Shown: in pieces, positions 1-6,663 of the stretch
Position numbering within the stretch: position 1 is the stretch's first letter
How the letters are laid out: every line of letters starts with the position of its first letter
Assembly (NCBI GenBank): GCA_021791235.1
Contig: JAJYXA010000123.1
Coordinates: 1-10,989 of the forward strand
Reading direction: 5' to 3'
DNA from: Pseudomonadota bacterium
GTDB lineage: Bacteria > Pseudomonadota > Gammaproteobacteria > Burkholderiales > Thiobacillaceae
Length of the DNA: 10,989 bases
Program-made: the position numbers and the translations under genes
The notes under the pieces: generated by a model
What the model saw: the letters and a program-made list of their open reading frames with translations, nothing else
Databases searched by the model: none
Told to the model about the DNA's origin: nothing

Positions 1-324
1 GCCTTGAAGGAAATGGGCCGCGAAGACCTGATCGGCAACAGCAAGAAGCACCTGATCCCGCTGTTCCAGCCCGCCGGCACCGGCAAGCAGCCGGAAGGCA
101 CGCGCACCCCGCGCGCCGACGGCGGCCGCGCCAAAGCCGCGCCAGGAAAACCCGGCCCGGCCAAACCTGCCGCCGGCAAACCCGCGCCTGCCAAAGCGGG
201 GGCGGATAAATCCGGCGCCACCAAACCGGCATCGGGCAAGCCCGCCCCCGCCAGCCGCGGCCGTCCGCCCCAGATGCCCAAGCACCCGCTCAGCCAGCGC
301 CGTGGCGGCGGCAAATCCCGCTAG
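1..324 (+). CDS. ygiQ: YgiQ-family radical SAM protein, C-terminal fragment
   Basis: This is the last 107 codons of a gene that starts left of the window; the frame is open from base 1 and ends in TAG at 322-324. The first residues (ALKEMGREDLIGNSKKHLIP) match the conserved C-terminal segment of the YgiQ family (UPF0313), large radical SAM proteins of uncertain substrate. The radical SAM core and its CxxxCxxC cluster motif lie outside the window and cannot be checked. After about residue 27 the chain becomes a low-complexity, very basic tail of Ala, Lys, Pro and Gly with repeated GKPAPAK-like units, ending in RRGGGKSR. A basic, disordered C-terminus is common in this family, but this one is long. 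The DUF2288 gene follows 42 bp downstream in the same direction. The family call rests on the short conserved block recalled from family knowledge. Confidence 0.75.
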   Translation, partial: ALKEMGREDLIGNSKKHLIPLFQPAGTGKQPEGTRTPRADGGRAKAAPGKPGPAKPAAGKPAPAKAGADKSGATKPASGKPAPASRGRPPQMPKHPLSQRRGGGKSR

Positions 325-366
325 CGTTTCGCCCTGTAATTTGCACCTTGTAACTTGCATCTCGCC

Positions 367-681
367 ATGACCCCCAGCGACATCCTCCGCGCCAAGCTCA
401 ACCTCGAAACCGCCCAACTCGCCTGGCCCGAACTCGAACGTCACTTCGCGCGCGGCGACGTCATCAAGGTCGCCACCGGCATGGACCTCGTCGACGCCGC
501 CCTGCATGTCGCCGAGAACAACGCCACTACCGTGCAGGCATGGCTGGCCGAGGGCCGCATCGCCCGCGCCGAGCTCGCCGACGCCGAGGACTGGCATGCG
601 CGCCAGCCGATGTTCTGGGCGGTGGTGGTGGCGCCGTGGGTGCTGGTGCAGGAAGTGCTGAAGGAACTGGGTTCGGAGTAA
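367..681 (+). CDS. DUF2288 family protein
   Basis: A 104-residue protein of unknown function. It resembles the DUF2288 family (COG5626): an opening LRAKLNLETAQLAWPELERHFARG segment, then a central acidic helix region, and a C-terminal WAVVVAPWVLVQEVLKEL block, which is the most recognisable part. No signal peptide is visible; the VVVAPWVLV stretch is hydrophobic but short and followed by charged residues, so I read it as a core strand or helix and not a membrane anchor. The ATG at 367 is preferred over an in-frame TTG at 355 because family members begin just before the LRAKL segment; neither has a clear Shine-Dalgarno sequence. It lies 42 bp after the ygiQ-like gene and is probably co-transcribed with it. 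The function is unknown. Confidence 0.8.
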   Translation: MTPSDILRAKLNLETAQLAWPELERHFARGDVIKVATGMDLVDAALHVAENNATTVQAWLAEGRIARAELADAEDWHARQPMFWAVVVAPWVLVQEVLKELGSE

Positions 682-749
682 AAAAAGCAGGAACGGCCAG
701 GCAGCGTGATAGCCGCGACGGCCATCGAGTCCAGGAAACCAGGGTTGGC

Positions 750-1673
750 TCAGGTTGCCGTCCCCTGTTGTTCAAACCCCAGGTTAGGGGTGCAGTCTTT
801 TAACGCCTGCCTTATCCACTCGATAAAGATTTTGGTACGCGCTGGCAGCAGCCGTGCATGCGGATAGATCACATGAATGGGCTGCGGGGGCGGCTCGAAT
901 GATTCGAGCACGATTTGCAGACGCTTCTTTTCGATGTGATGCGCGACCTGATAAGAGATGAACATGCCGAACCCAAGCCCGGCCAGACAGGCATCGGCTG
1001 CAGGGGCGACGTGATTGAACTCGAGGTTGCCTGTCACGGGCACGGAAAACGGCTTGCCGCCTTCGTAAAATGTCCAGCCCGGCCCCATGCCGCCTGAGAA
1101 CTTCACGCAGTTGGCTTTGAGCAGGTCCCGCGGGTGATCAGGTACGCCAAAGCGGCTGAGATAATCCGGGCTGGCGACGACCATGCGGCGAACGCTACCC
1201 AGAGGTTGCGCAACCAGGGACGAATCCTCCAGCGCGCCGATGCGTATCCCCACATCGATGTTTTCTTCCAGCAGGTTGACCACGCGATCCAGCAGCATGA
1301 GATTGACGCGCACCTTGCCATATTTCTGCACAAAGCGCGTCACGGCAGGCGCGACATAGATCTGCCCGAACAGCACGGGCGCGGTGATGGTGAGTTGGCC
1401 GCTGGGCTCGACTGCGTCTGTGGTCAAGGCCGATTCGGCATCCTTGACGGCCGCCAGCAACTGGCGACAGCTTTCGATGTAGTGACGACCTTCTTCGGTG
1501 AGCGAGATGCGTCGCGTGGTGCGGTTGAACAGGCGAATGCCCAAATGGGCTTCCAGCGCCGCCAGAGTCCGCACGACGGCGGGGGGCGACGAATCCAGCA
1601 CTGCGGCGGCAGCCGTCAGGCTGCCTTCATCGGCAATGCTGACAACGGTTTGCATGGCCTTGAGCTTGTCCAT
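750..1673 (-). CDS. LysR-family transcriptional regulator
   Basis: A 307-residue DNA-binding regulator of normal LysR length. Residues 1-62 form the winged helix-turn-helix (MDKLKAMQTVVSIADEGSLT, then AAAAVLDSSPPAVVRTLAALEAHLG, then the wing RLFNRTTRRISLTEEG). Residues about 90-295 are the periplasmic-binding-protein-like effector domain, beginning SGQLTITAPVLFG, a signature of the CrgA-like clade. The ATG at 1671-1673 fits the family N-terminus although no strong ribosome binding site precedes it. It is transcribed divergently from the GST gene, with 114 bp between the starts, so by the usual LysR logic it probably controls the GST-PNPOx pair and itself. The effector is unknown. The C-terminal 15 or so residues (PNLGFEQQGTAT) extend past the conserved domain and look like a variable tail. 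Confidence 0.93.
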   Translation of the reverse strand: MDKLKAMQTVVSIADEGSLTAAAAVLDSSPPAVVRTLAALEAHLGIRLFNRTTRRISLTEEGRHYIESCRQLLAAVKDAESALTTDAVEPSGQLTITAPVLFGQIYVAPAVTRFVQKYGKVRVNLMLLDRVVNLLEENIDVGIRIGALEDSSLVAQPLGSVRRMVVASPDYLSRFGVPDHPRDLLKANCVKFSGGMGPGWTFYEGGKPFSVPVTGNLEFNHVAPAADACLAGLGFGMFISYQVAHHIEKKRLQIVLESFEPPPQPIHVIYPHARLLPARTKIFIEWIRQALKDCTPNLGFEQQGTAT

Positions 1674-1682
1674 GCGCCGATT

Positions 1683-1698
1683 ATTCCACTTAATGGAT
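1683..1698. promoter_or_regulatory. Candidate LysR-type operator (T-N11-A)
   Basis: In the divergent LysR/GST intergenic region there is an interrupted dyad TCCA (1685-1688) and TGGA (1694-1697) spaced by five bases, which gives the T-N11-A form typical of LysR-type binding boxes. It lies 12 bases upstream of the LysR start codon and about 90 bases upstream of the GST start, a position suited to autoregulation plus control of the divergent gene. The pattern is short and can occur by chance; the call is inference. Confidence 0.35.
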
Positions 1699-1775
1699 CA
1701 GTCATGTTCTGCACACGCCATTTATTCACCAGGTGGCGGTGCCCACAATGCACCCAGTAATTTTCCAATCTCAAA

Positions 1776-1781
1776 AAGGAG
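1776..1781 (+). promoter_or_regulatory. Ribosome binding site fixing the GTG start of the GST gene
   Basis: AAGGAG sits six bases before the GTG at 1788-1790. No in-frame ATG exists at a comparable position, so this site decides the start of the glutathione S-transferase gene. Confidence 0.8.
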
Positions 1782-1787
1782 TTAACT

Positions 1788-2432
1788 GTGAATCCTGCTG
1801 CCGCGTCACCTGCTCGCCCCATCAAGCTCCACCGCTTCTTCCTCTCCGGCCACAGTCATCGTGTTGAGCTGTTCCTGTCGCTGCTCAAGCTGCCCTATGA
1901 GCTGGTGGACGTGGACCTCGCGGCCAAGGCACACAAGCAGCCCGCGTTTCTGGCCATGAACGCGTTTGGCGAGGTTCCGGTGATCCAGGATGGCGAGATC
2001 ACCCTGGCCGACTCCAATGCGATTCTGGTGTATCTGGCGAGCAGATATGATGCGGGCCAATGGCTACCGCATGACCCGGTCGCCGCCGCCACCGTGCAGC
2101 GCTGGCTGTCGGTGGCGGCCGGGCCGGTCGCATCTGGCCCGGCTGCGGCTCGCCGAGCGACGCTGTTCAAGGCGCCCGTCCCTGCCGAAGAAGCCATTGC
2201 GCGATCCCATGACCTGTTTGCCGTGATGGAAGCCGAACTGGGCACTTCGCCCTTCCTGGCGGGCAACGCACCGACCATCGCGGACCTCGCCAACTACAGC
2301 TACATTGCCCACGCGCCCGAAGGCAATGTCTCGCTCGAGCCCTATCCCAATCTGCGCGGCTGGTTGAAACGGATCGAGGCATTGCCGGGTTTTGTCCCCA
2401 TGGTGAGTTCCAGGGTGGGGTTGGCCGCCTGA
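1788..2432 (+). CDS. Glutathione S-transferase family protein
   Basis: A 214-residue cytosolic protein of standard GST length. Such enzymes conjugate or reduce substrates with glutathione, usually in detoxification or stress defence. Residues about 11-88 form the thioredoxin-fold domain (KLHRFFLSGHSHRVELFLSL); FGEVPV at 60-65 carries the cis-proline, and ADSNAI at 74-79 is the motif that binds the gamma-glutamyl group of glutathione. Residues about 95-205 are the helical domain with the capping motif APTIADLANY (161-170). The catalytic residue cannot be fixed; Ser20 or Ser23 in the SGHSH segment are the likely positions, as in other bacterial serine-type GSTs. The start is a GTG with an ideal ribosome binding site. 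The next gene begins one base after the stop, so the two are one transcript. The substrate is unknown. Confidence 0.93.
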   Translation: MNPAAASPARPIKLHRFFLSGHSHRVELFLSLLKLPYELVDVDLAAKAHKQPAFLAMNAFGEVPVIQDGEITLADSNAILVYLASRYDAGQWLPHDPVAAATVQRWLSVAAGPVASGPAAARRATLFKAPVPAEEAIARSHDLFAVMEAELGTSPFLAGNAPTIADLANYSYIAHAPEGNVSLEPYPNLRGWLKRIEALPGFVPMVSSRVGLAA

Positions 2433-2433
2433 G

Positions 2434-3399
2434 ATGAAATCGCCTGACGATCCGCAGGTGTTCCACCCGGGCGAATGCCGGGTGCAGGCGCGCGTGGGGG
2501 TGCGTGATCGCATGGCTGCAATCGGAGAGAACGCGATACGCACGTCCATGCCTGAACAGCATCGGACGTTTTTCGCCCAACTGCCGTTCGTCATGGTGGG
2601 CAGTACGGATGCCGAGGGACAGCCCTGGGCATCCATACTGACCAATCCGCCGGGATTCATAGGCAGCCCCGATGCGCGCCATCTTCTGATTCGCGCCCGG
2701 CCTGCCGTCTTCGATCCCCTACGCGAGACGCTTGCCACCGGCGCGCCCATTGCCCTGCTGGGGATAGAGCAGCCTACGCGTCGCCGCAATCGCATGAACG
2801 GCATCATCGAGCGCATGGACGATGACGGCCTTCTGGTCGGCGTACAGCAAAGCTTCGGGAATTGCCCAAAATACATCCAGGCACGCCGGGTCGAATACCG
2901 GGCTATCGAAAGCACCGGCACGGTTCATTCCGCCACGGCACTGAATGAAGCGACCCGGAAAATCATCGCGCGCGCGGACACCCTGTTTATCGCCAGCGCC
3001 CACCCAGGCGCCCATCATGGAACCGCGCGATCACACGGGGTGGACGTGTCGCACCGTGGAGGCAAACCCGGTTTTGTGCGCGCAGAGGGCGACGACACCT
3101 TGACCTTCCCCGACTTCGCCGGCAACCGCTTCTTCAATACGCTCGGCAACATCATGCTGAATCCGCGCGCGGGCCTGCTCTTCATCGATTTTGAAACCGG
3201 CGACCTGCTCTACCTTGCGGCTGACGCACAGATTGTTTTCGAGAGCCCCGAGATGGAGGCTTTTGCGGGGGCGGAACGCCTGCTGCGATTCAAGGTACGG
3301 CACGTCAGGCACGTTGTCGCCTCGTTGCCCCTGCGCTGGAGCCGTGAAGTGGAGATATCGCCTTTCCTGGCGGAAACGGGAAAGTGGAAGCGGATATGA
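2434..3399 (+). CDS. Pyridoxamine 5'-phosphate oxidase-fold flavoprotein
   Basis: A 321-residue protein of the PNPOx-like split-barrel family (COG3576 type), expected to bind FMN or a related flavin in the cytoplasm. The first barrel spans about residues 45-150 (FFAQLPFVMVGSTDAEGQPW onward), the second about 175-290. The diagnostic segments are GVDVSHRGGKPGFV (202-215) and the DFAGNRFFNTLGNI..NPRAGLLFID region (227-252). In some bacteria the same module is fused to a ferredoxin reductase; here it stands alone, since the chain ends just after the barrel at 3399. The ATG starts one base after the GST stop, suggesting translational coupling; a weak GGGTGGGG stretch lies about 15 bases upstream inside the GST end. 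Its pairing with a GST under a LysR regulator suggests a redox or detoxification role, which is inference. It is not pdxH, which is shorter and has different motifs. Confidence 0.88.
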   Translation: MKSPDDPQVFHPGECRVQARVGVRDRMAAIGENAIRTSMPEQHRTFFAQLPFVMVGSTDAEGQPWASILTNPPGFIGSPDARHLLIRARPAVFDPLRETLATGAPIALLGIEQPTRRRNRMNGIIERMDDDGLLVGVQQSFGNCPKYIQARRVEYRAIESTGTVHSATALNEATRKIIARADTLFIASAHPGAHHGTARSHGVDVSHRGGKPGFVRAEGDDTLTFPDFAGNRFFNTLGNIMLNPRAGLLFIDFETGDLLYLAADAQIVFESPEMEAFAGAERLLRFKVRHVRHVVASLPLRWSREVEISPFLAETGKWKRI

Positions 3400-3439
3400 A
3401 CGCTCCCGAGTCTTGAGCAACAAAACCCGCGGACACAGG

Positions 3440-3469
3440 CGGATTGGCCAGTTGAATTCGGCCAATCCG
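3440..3469. repeat. Perfect 10-bp inverted repeat after the GST-PNPOx operon
   Basis: CGGATTGGCC (3440-3449) and GGCCAATCCG (3460-3469) pair perfectly around the 10-base loop AGTTGAATTC. It lies 40 bases after the PNPOx stop, where a terminator for the plus-strand operon would be expected, but no T-run follows on either side. It may be a weak or factor-assisted terminator, an mRNA 3'-end stabiliser or a protein binding site. Confidence 0.5.
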
Positions 3470-3542
3470 GAATGGCCAGCCTTGCTGCGATCCCGCTCGA
3501 TGCTTTGTTCCGGGTCGCCTTCCCCCGGGATCAGCTCCTGGA

Positions 3543-3580
3543 AAACCCAAAAAAACAGCCGGGGTTCTTGCCCCGGCTGT
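3543..3580 (-). terminator. Intrinsic terminator of the phosphoesterase gene
   Basis: A perfect 10-bp stem, ACAGCCGGGG (3555-3564) and CCCCGGCTGT (3571-3580), closes a 6-base loop. On the minus strand it is followed at once by a run of seven Ts and a second T run after GGG. It starts 25 bases beyond the stop of the minus-strand phosphoesterase gene. Read on the plus strand it has no T-run, so it acts for the minus strand. Confidence 0.92.
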
Positions 3581-3605
3581 CCTGATACCTCAGTGCGAGT
3601 TGCCG

Positions 3606-5396
3606 TTAGTTGTCGTCGCCGTGCCCGATCTGGTCGCGGGATTTTTCGGCGGCATGCTCGAACGAGAACATGCCCATCAGGTCCCCGACAGCCGGCCGGT
3701 TAAGCGGCACATAGGGATCCCGTTTGCTGGCCACAGGGTTGGGCAGGTTGTCACGGCTGCGTTCGGACAACGGCTGCAAGCGCCAGTTCTTCTCGATGAA
3801 TTTCAGGATCGAGGCGTGGTCGCTGTAGCTGTGATCCACGTGGCCCTTTTTCGCGAACGGCGAGACAACGACCATCGGAATGCGCGTGCCATCCCCGAAG
3901 AAGTCGACGGGCTGGATATAACCCGTGTCGTAATAGCCGCCGCCTTCATCCATCGTGATGAGAATCGCCGTCTTCGCCCAGAGTTTCTTGTTGCTCTTCA
4001 CTCGGCTGATGATGTCCTTCACGAAGTTTTCGTAGCCGTCCATCGTCGAGTTCGCCGGGTGGCCGGCCATGCTTTCGAAGGGGCGGATGAAGGCTACTGC
4101 CGGCATGCTCTCCTCGTCGCGCACGTCCTGGTAGAACTGGGTCACGTCCTGGAGATTGTCCTTGAGCGAGGTGGTCATGACTGACGCAAAACCGGTCAAC
4201 GGATCGCAGATCGAACAATACTCACTGGTCGGATTGCCGTTGTTGCGACCGCCGCTGTACCACTTCCAGGAAATGCCCTTGTCGGAAAGCGCGTCCGCGA
4301 TGGTGGGGATGGTCTGCGGAGGCAGCGTGAAGAGGTTCGCCCCCAGCGGCTTGACCTGGCCGGTTGCCGTGTAGCCGAGGCCATAGTTGTTGAGCAGGTA
4401 GTAGTGGCCTGCCGCACAATTGCCGCCACGGAACGCTTCGCCCGGCAAGCCATTGATGTAATCCAGGATCGCGCTGACGCCGGGCTGGCTTGCGTCGGAA
4501 CAGTTCACGTAGGAGCCGCCACCGTAGCCATCCTGCTGGTAGAAGTTGTTGGTTCCGGCTTGCGGGTTCGGATTTTCGATCTGGTTCGCAGGCGGGACGT
4601 CGGCGACGCCATTTGCGTTGTGGTAGGCCACGTCGCCCGTGACGATCGCGATGAAGTTCGCCCCCGTCCCCCCCATGACCGACTGGTGGTAGTTGTCGCT
4701 CATGGCATAGTCTTCCGCGAGCGCCTTGAAGTAGGGGGCGTCACCGGTGCTCATGTTGTAGAACCCCATGGAAACGCCGCCCTGATAGGTGTTGGCAGGC
4801 GTGATAGGCGAACTGTTCTGGGGGCCGATGCCGACCGTCTCGGCAACCCAGGGAAACAGGTCATTCCTGCCCTTGTCGTGCTGTTGCCACATCTGGAAAA
4901 AGCGGTGTACGGGATCTCCGACGTGTGCGTCATAGCTCACGTATTTCGTGATCTGGAAGGGACCATTCGGGAGGTCCGCCGGGAAGCGCGGGTCGGGCAC
5001 ACCCGGTGTCTGGCCGGTGGCATAGGTCGTGTTCGGCTGCGGCAAGGTGGCATAGGGGCCGGTCTGCGAGGGGTCCAGCATGTAGAGGTTCGGGTTGCTG
5101 GCCTGTTGCTGCGCAGCCTTGGAAAAATTGGGCCCCGGGCTGCCATCGGCATTGATGATGCCCTGCGAAAGCAGATTTCTGACCGACTGGCCGCGGGGCG
5201 GGCGGTAACCGCCGTATACATTGTCGAACGTGTGGTTCTCACCCATGATCACGATGACGTGCTCAATCGGGGTGAGGGTGTGTTGGCTGCGACGGTGCTC
5301 CGAAATCGCGTCGGCGGCATAGAGGGACGGAACATGACCGATGACAGCGATGCTCAGCGCCATCAGCGTCAGTCGGGGCAAGTTATTCAGGTGCAT
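3606..5396 (-). CDS. Secreted phosphoesterase (phospholipase C/acid phosphatase family)
   Basis: A 596-residue exported hydrolase of the phosphoesterase family (PF04185), which includes non-haemolytic phospholipases C and AcpA-type acid phosphatases; it should cleave phosphate esters or phosphodiesters outside the cytoplasm. A signal peptide covers residues 1 to about 27 (hydrophobic LTLMALSIAVIG core, cleavage probably after SLYA). The metal-site motif is IVIMGENHTFDN (48-59), with Glu53 and Asn54 at the conserved EN positions. SDNYHQSVMGGTGANF (233-248) aligns with the family region GP[ST]xPN that carries the nucleophile, making Thr244 the likely nucleophile. TMDEGGGYYD (481-490) supplies the second metal pair Asp483-Glu484, followed by VSPFAKKGHVDHSYSDHASI (511-530) with further histidines. 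The ATG at 5394-5396 has AAAGGA eight bases upstream. It is a single-gene unit with its own terminator. The substrate cannot be read from the sequence. Confidence 0.92.
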   Translation of the reverse strand: MHLNNLPRLTLMALSIAVIGHVPSLYAADAISEHRRSQHTLTPIEHVIVIMGENHTFDNVYGGYRPPRGQSVRNLLSQGIINADGSPGPNFSKAAQQQASNPNLYMLDPSQTGPYATLPQPNTTYATGQTPGVPDPRFPADLPNGPFQITKYVSYDAHVGDPVHRFFQMWQQHDKGRNDLFPWVAETVGIGPQNSSPITPANTYQGGVSMGFYNMSTGDAPYFKALAEDYAMSDNYHQSVMGGTGANFIAIVTGDVAYHNANGVADVPPANQIENPNPQAGTNNFYQQDGYGGGSYVNCSDASQPGVSAILDYINGLPGEAFRGGNCAAGHYYLLNNYGLGYTATGQVKPLGANLFTLPPQTIPTIADALSDKGISWKWYSGGRNNGNPTSEYCSICDPLTGFASVMTTSLKDNLQDVTQFYQDVRDEESMPAVAFIRPFESMAGHPANSTMDGYENFVKDIISRVKSNKKLWAKTAILITMDEGGGYYDTGYIQPVDFFGDGTRIPMVVVSPFAKKGHVDHSYSDHASILKFIEKNWRLQPLSERSRDNLPNPVASKRDPYVPLNRPAVGDLMGMFSFEHAAEKSRDQIGHGDDN

Positions 5397-5670
5397 GCTT
5401 GATATCCTTTACATGGGTTGTGTAGGAATGTCTCGATTTCCGGGCGAGGGAATCGTCGCGTGCTCCCGTCCTTGCCTCAGTGCGCGGTGTCGGAGCGTGA
5501 CCTCTACCCGGCAGTCCCTGTAAACGATGTGCAGGGACGATGCAGCAGGCTGCCCGGATACCCTAGTCCGGCGCAAAGACACTCCAGTGACATCGCCGTG
5601 AAGTTTTTCTTGTGGCCGCCATGGCACGTTCGGACACGCGGACATTCCGGAACGCCGGGGCATCAAAACA
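5397..5670 (-). promoter_or_regulatory. Upstream region of the phosphoesterase gene with a weak Pho-box-like site
   Basis: This stretch between the phosphoesterase start and the DUF302 terminator holds no convincing gene. It contains the ribosome binding site AAAGGA (5405-5410, minus), a 7-bp inverted repeat GTCCCTG/CAGGGAC (5514-5520 and 5532-5538), and on the minus strand at 5593-5576 the sequence ATGTCAC-TGGA-GTGTCTT. The last resembles the PhoB box layout of two CTGTCAT-type heptamers spaced by four bases (about 5 of 7 matches each), but the spacer is not AT-rich and the site lies about 180 bases from the start codon. Phosphate control would suit a phosphoesterase; this is a hypothesis. 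I could not place a confident -10/-35 pair. Confidence 0.3.
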
Positions 5671-5696
5671 AAAGAGCCCGCGAATGCGGGCTCTTT
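5661..5696 (-). terminator. Intrinsic terminator ending the DUF302 operon
   Basis: A perfect 11-bp stem, AAAGAGCCCGC (5671-5681) and GCGGGCTCTTT (5686-5696), with the 4-base loop GAAT. On the minus strand it is followed by a T-rich tail (TTTGTTTTG read through the stem end). It lies 17 bases past the DUF302 stop, so it closes the minus-strand operon. Plus-strand use is unlikely because only three Ts follow there. Confidence 0.93.
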
Positions 5697-5713
5697 CATG
5701 GGATTGGAAACGT

Positions 5714-6109
5714 TCAGGCCGCCAGGCTGTCCTTCACCCGCATCAGACGCGCACGTGCTTCATTCGCGACACCGTGCACGGCGGTGTTGGAGACCAGCTT
5801 GACCATGATGCCGGGGTCGAGGAAGGACACGGTCACCTTGCCGTCGGCCTCCTCGCGCACCACGACGTTGCACGGCAGCAGCATGCCGACGTCGGGTTCG
5901 GCGGTGATGGCCTGGTGCGCCAGCGGCGGGTTGCAGGCGCCGAGGATGCGGTAAGGGCGGCCATCGACGTTGAGCTTGGCCTTCATGGTGGCCTGCACGT
6001 CGATGTCGGTCAGCACGCCGAAGCCTTCGGTCTTGAGTGCGGCGGTGACCTTGTCGACCGCTGCGTCGAAGGGGCCGCTGATTTTGGTTTCGAATCCGTA
6101 TTCGCTCAT
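5714..6109 (-). CDS. DUF302 domain protein
   Basis: A 131-residue protein that is nearly all one DUF302 domain. The family signatures are clear: [19 protein letters not shown] (28-46), [16 protein letters not shown] (53-68) and [16 protein letters not shown] (71-86), with a cysteine in each of the last two motifs (Cys59 and Cys80). No signal peptide is seen, so it is probably cytoplasmic. The biochemical role of the family is not settled; members often sit near redox, sulfur or metal-stress genes. The ATG at 6107-6109 has AGGAG seven bases upstream (6117-6121). It follows the cytochrome c gene by 36 bp and is the last gene before a strong terminator, so it is the operon's 3' member. The two conserved cysteines could bind a ligand or metal, which is inference. 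Confidence 0.92.
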   Translation of the reverse strand: MSEYGFETKISGPFDAAVDKVTAALKTEGFGVLTDIDVQATMKAKLNVDGRPYRILGACNPPLAHQAITAEPDVGMLLPCNVVVREEADGKVTVSFLDPGIMVKLVSNTAVHGVANEARARLMRVKDSLAA

Positions 6110-6145
6110 GGGTTTGCTCCTGTCTCGGGTTGTTTCAAAAGTCTT

Positions 6146-6622
6146 TCAATTCTCCAGCGATTGCTGCTCCATTTTCCACCATAACCGGTACACCGGGTCG
6201 GACCACAGCGACTTGATGTAGGCGACCACGTCCTGCATCTCCTGCTCGGTCAGCTTGCCCTTCCAGGCCGGCATCCTGCCCTGCCCCTGCGGACTGCCGT
6301 TGCGGATCGTTTCCAGCAATGCCGCGGTGGGGTGATGCCAGGCGTGGGCGCTGTCGTCCAGCGGGGGCGGCGGATAGTAACCGTCCGCATCGCGGATGCG
6401 CCAGTCGCCCGGCTGCCCCTTGCCGCCGGGGCCATGGCACTCCATGCAGTGCGCCTCATAGACGGCCTTGCCGCGCACCACCTGCGCGGGATCGAGCTTG
6501 CGATCGAGCGGCGCCTCGTCCGCACCGGCCCTGCCGCCCAGACCCGAGGGCGCGTCATCGCAGCCGGTGAGCGCCAGCCCGGCAAGCAGGGACGCGAGGA
6601 TTTGCAGCTTCATTCTTTTCAT
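6146..6622 (-). CDS. Cytochrome c lipoprotein (class I, single haem)
   Basis: A 158-residue small electron carrier anchored to a membrane on the periplasmic side. The N-terminus is a lipoprotein signal: basic MKRMK, a hydrophobic stretch, and the lipobox LTGC with Cys21 as the lipidated residue. The mature part has a flexible linker, then VYEAHCMECHGPGGKG, in which Cys59, Cys62 and His63 form the CxxCH haem site. GRMPAWKGKLTEQEMQDVVAYIKSLW (116-141) supplies the distal ligand Met117 and the C-terminal helix typical of class I cytochromes c. A Pro-rich loop GYYPPPPLDD (81-90) lies between. The frame stays open far upstream into the Mut7-C gene, but the ATG at 6620-6622 has GGAAGGT six bases before it and begins the signal peptide; ATG 6613 is an alternative. 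It sits 41 bp after the Mut7-C gene and 36 bp before DUF302. The electron partner is unknown. Confidence 0.93.
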   Translation of the reverse strand: MKRMKLQILASLLAGLALTGCDDAPSGLGGRAGADEAPLDRKLDPAQVVRGKAVYEAHCMECHGPGGKGQPGDWRIRDADGYYPPPPLDDSAHAWHHPTAALLETIRNGSPQGQGRMPAWKGKLTEQEMQDVVAYIKSLWSDPVYRLWWKMEQQSLEN

Positions 6623-6628
6623 TCGCAC

Positions 6629-6635
6629 ACCTTCC
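6629..6635 (-). promoter_or_regulatory. Ribosome binding site fixing the cytochrome c start
   Basis: GGAAGGT on the minus strand lies six bases before the ATG at 6622. It decides against the much longer open frame, which would run through the upstream Mut7-C gene and bury the lipoprotein signal. Confidence 0.7.
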
Positions 6636-6663
6636 GTGTCGAGGATGGACTGCGCCGCGGCGC

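Noticed and set aside
679..749. Possible terminator between DUF2288 and LysR (a run of seven As at the DUF2288 stop)
   Set aside because: On the minus strand the T-run follows only a short wobble-containing stem about 12 bases away; not enough to call a terminator.
2064..2921. A 285-codon minus-strand frame across the GST/PNPOx junction
   Set aside because: It overlaps two solid genes on the other strand and has low-complexity Arg/Ser composition with no family resemblance.
4404..5402. A 332-codon plus-strand frame opposite the phosphoesterase gene
   Set aside because: Antisense to a gene with signal peptide and catalytic motifs; no recognisable domain; the usual shadow frame in GC-rich DNA.
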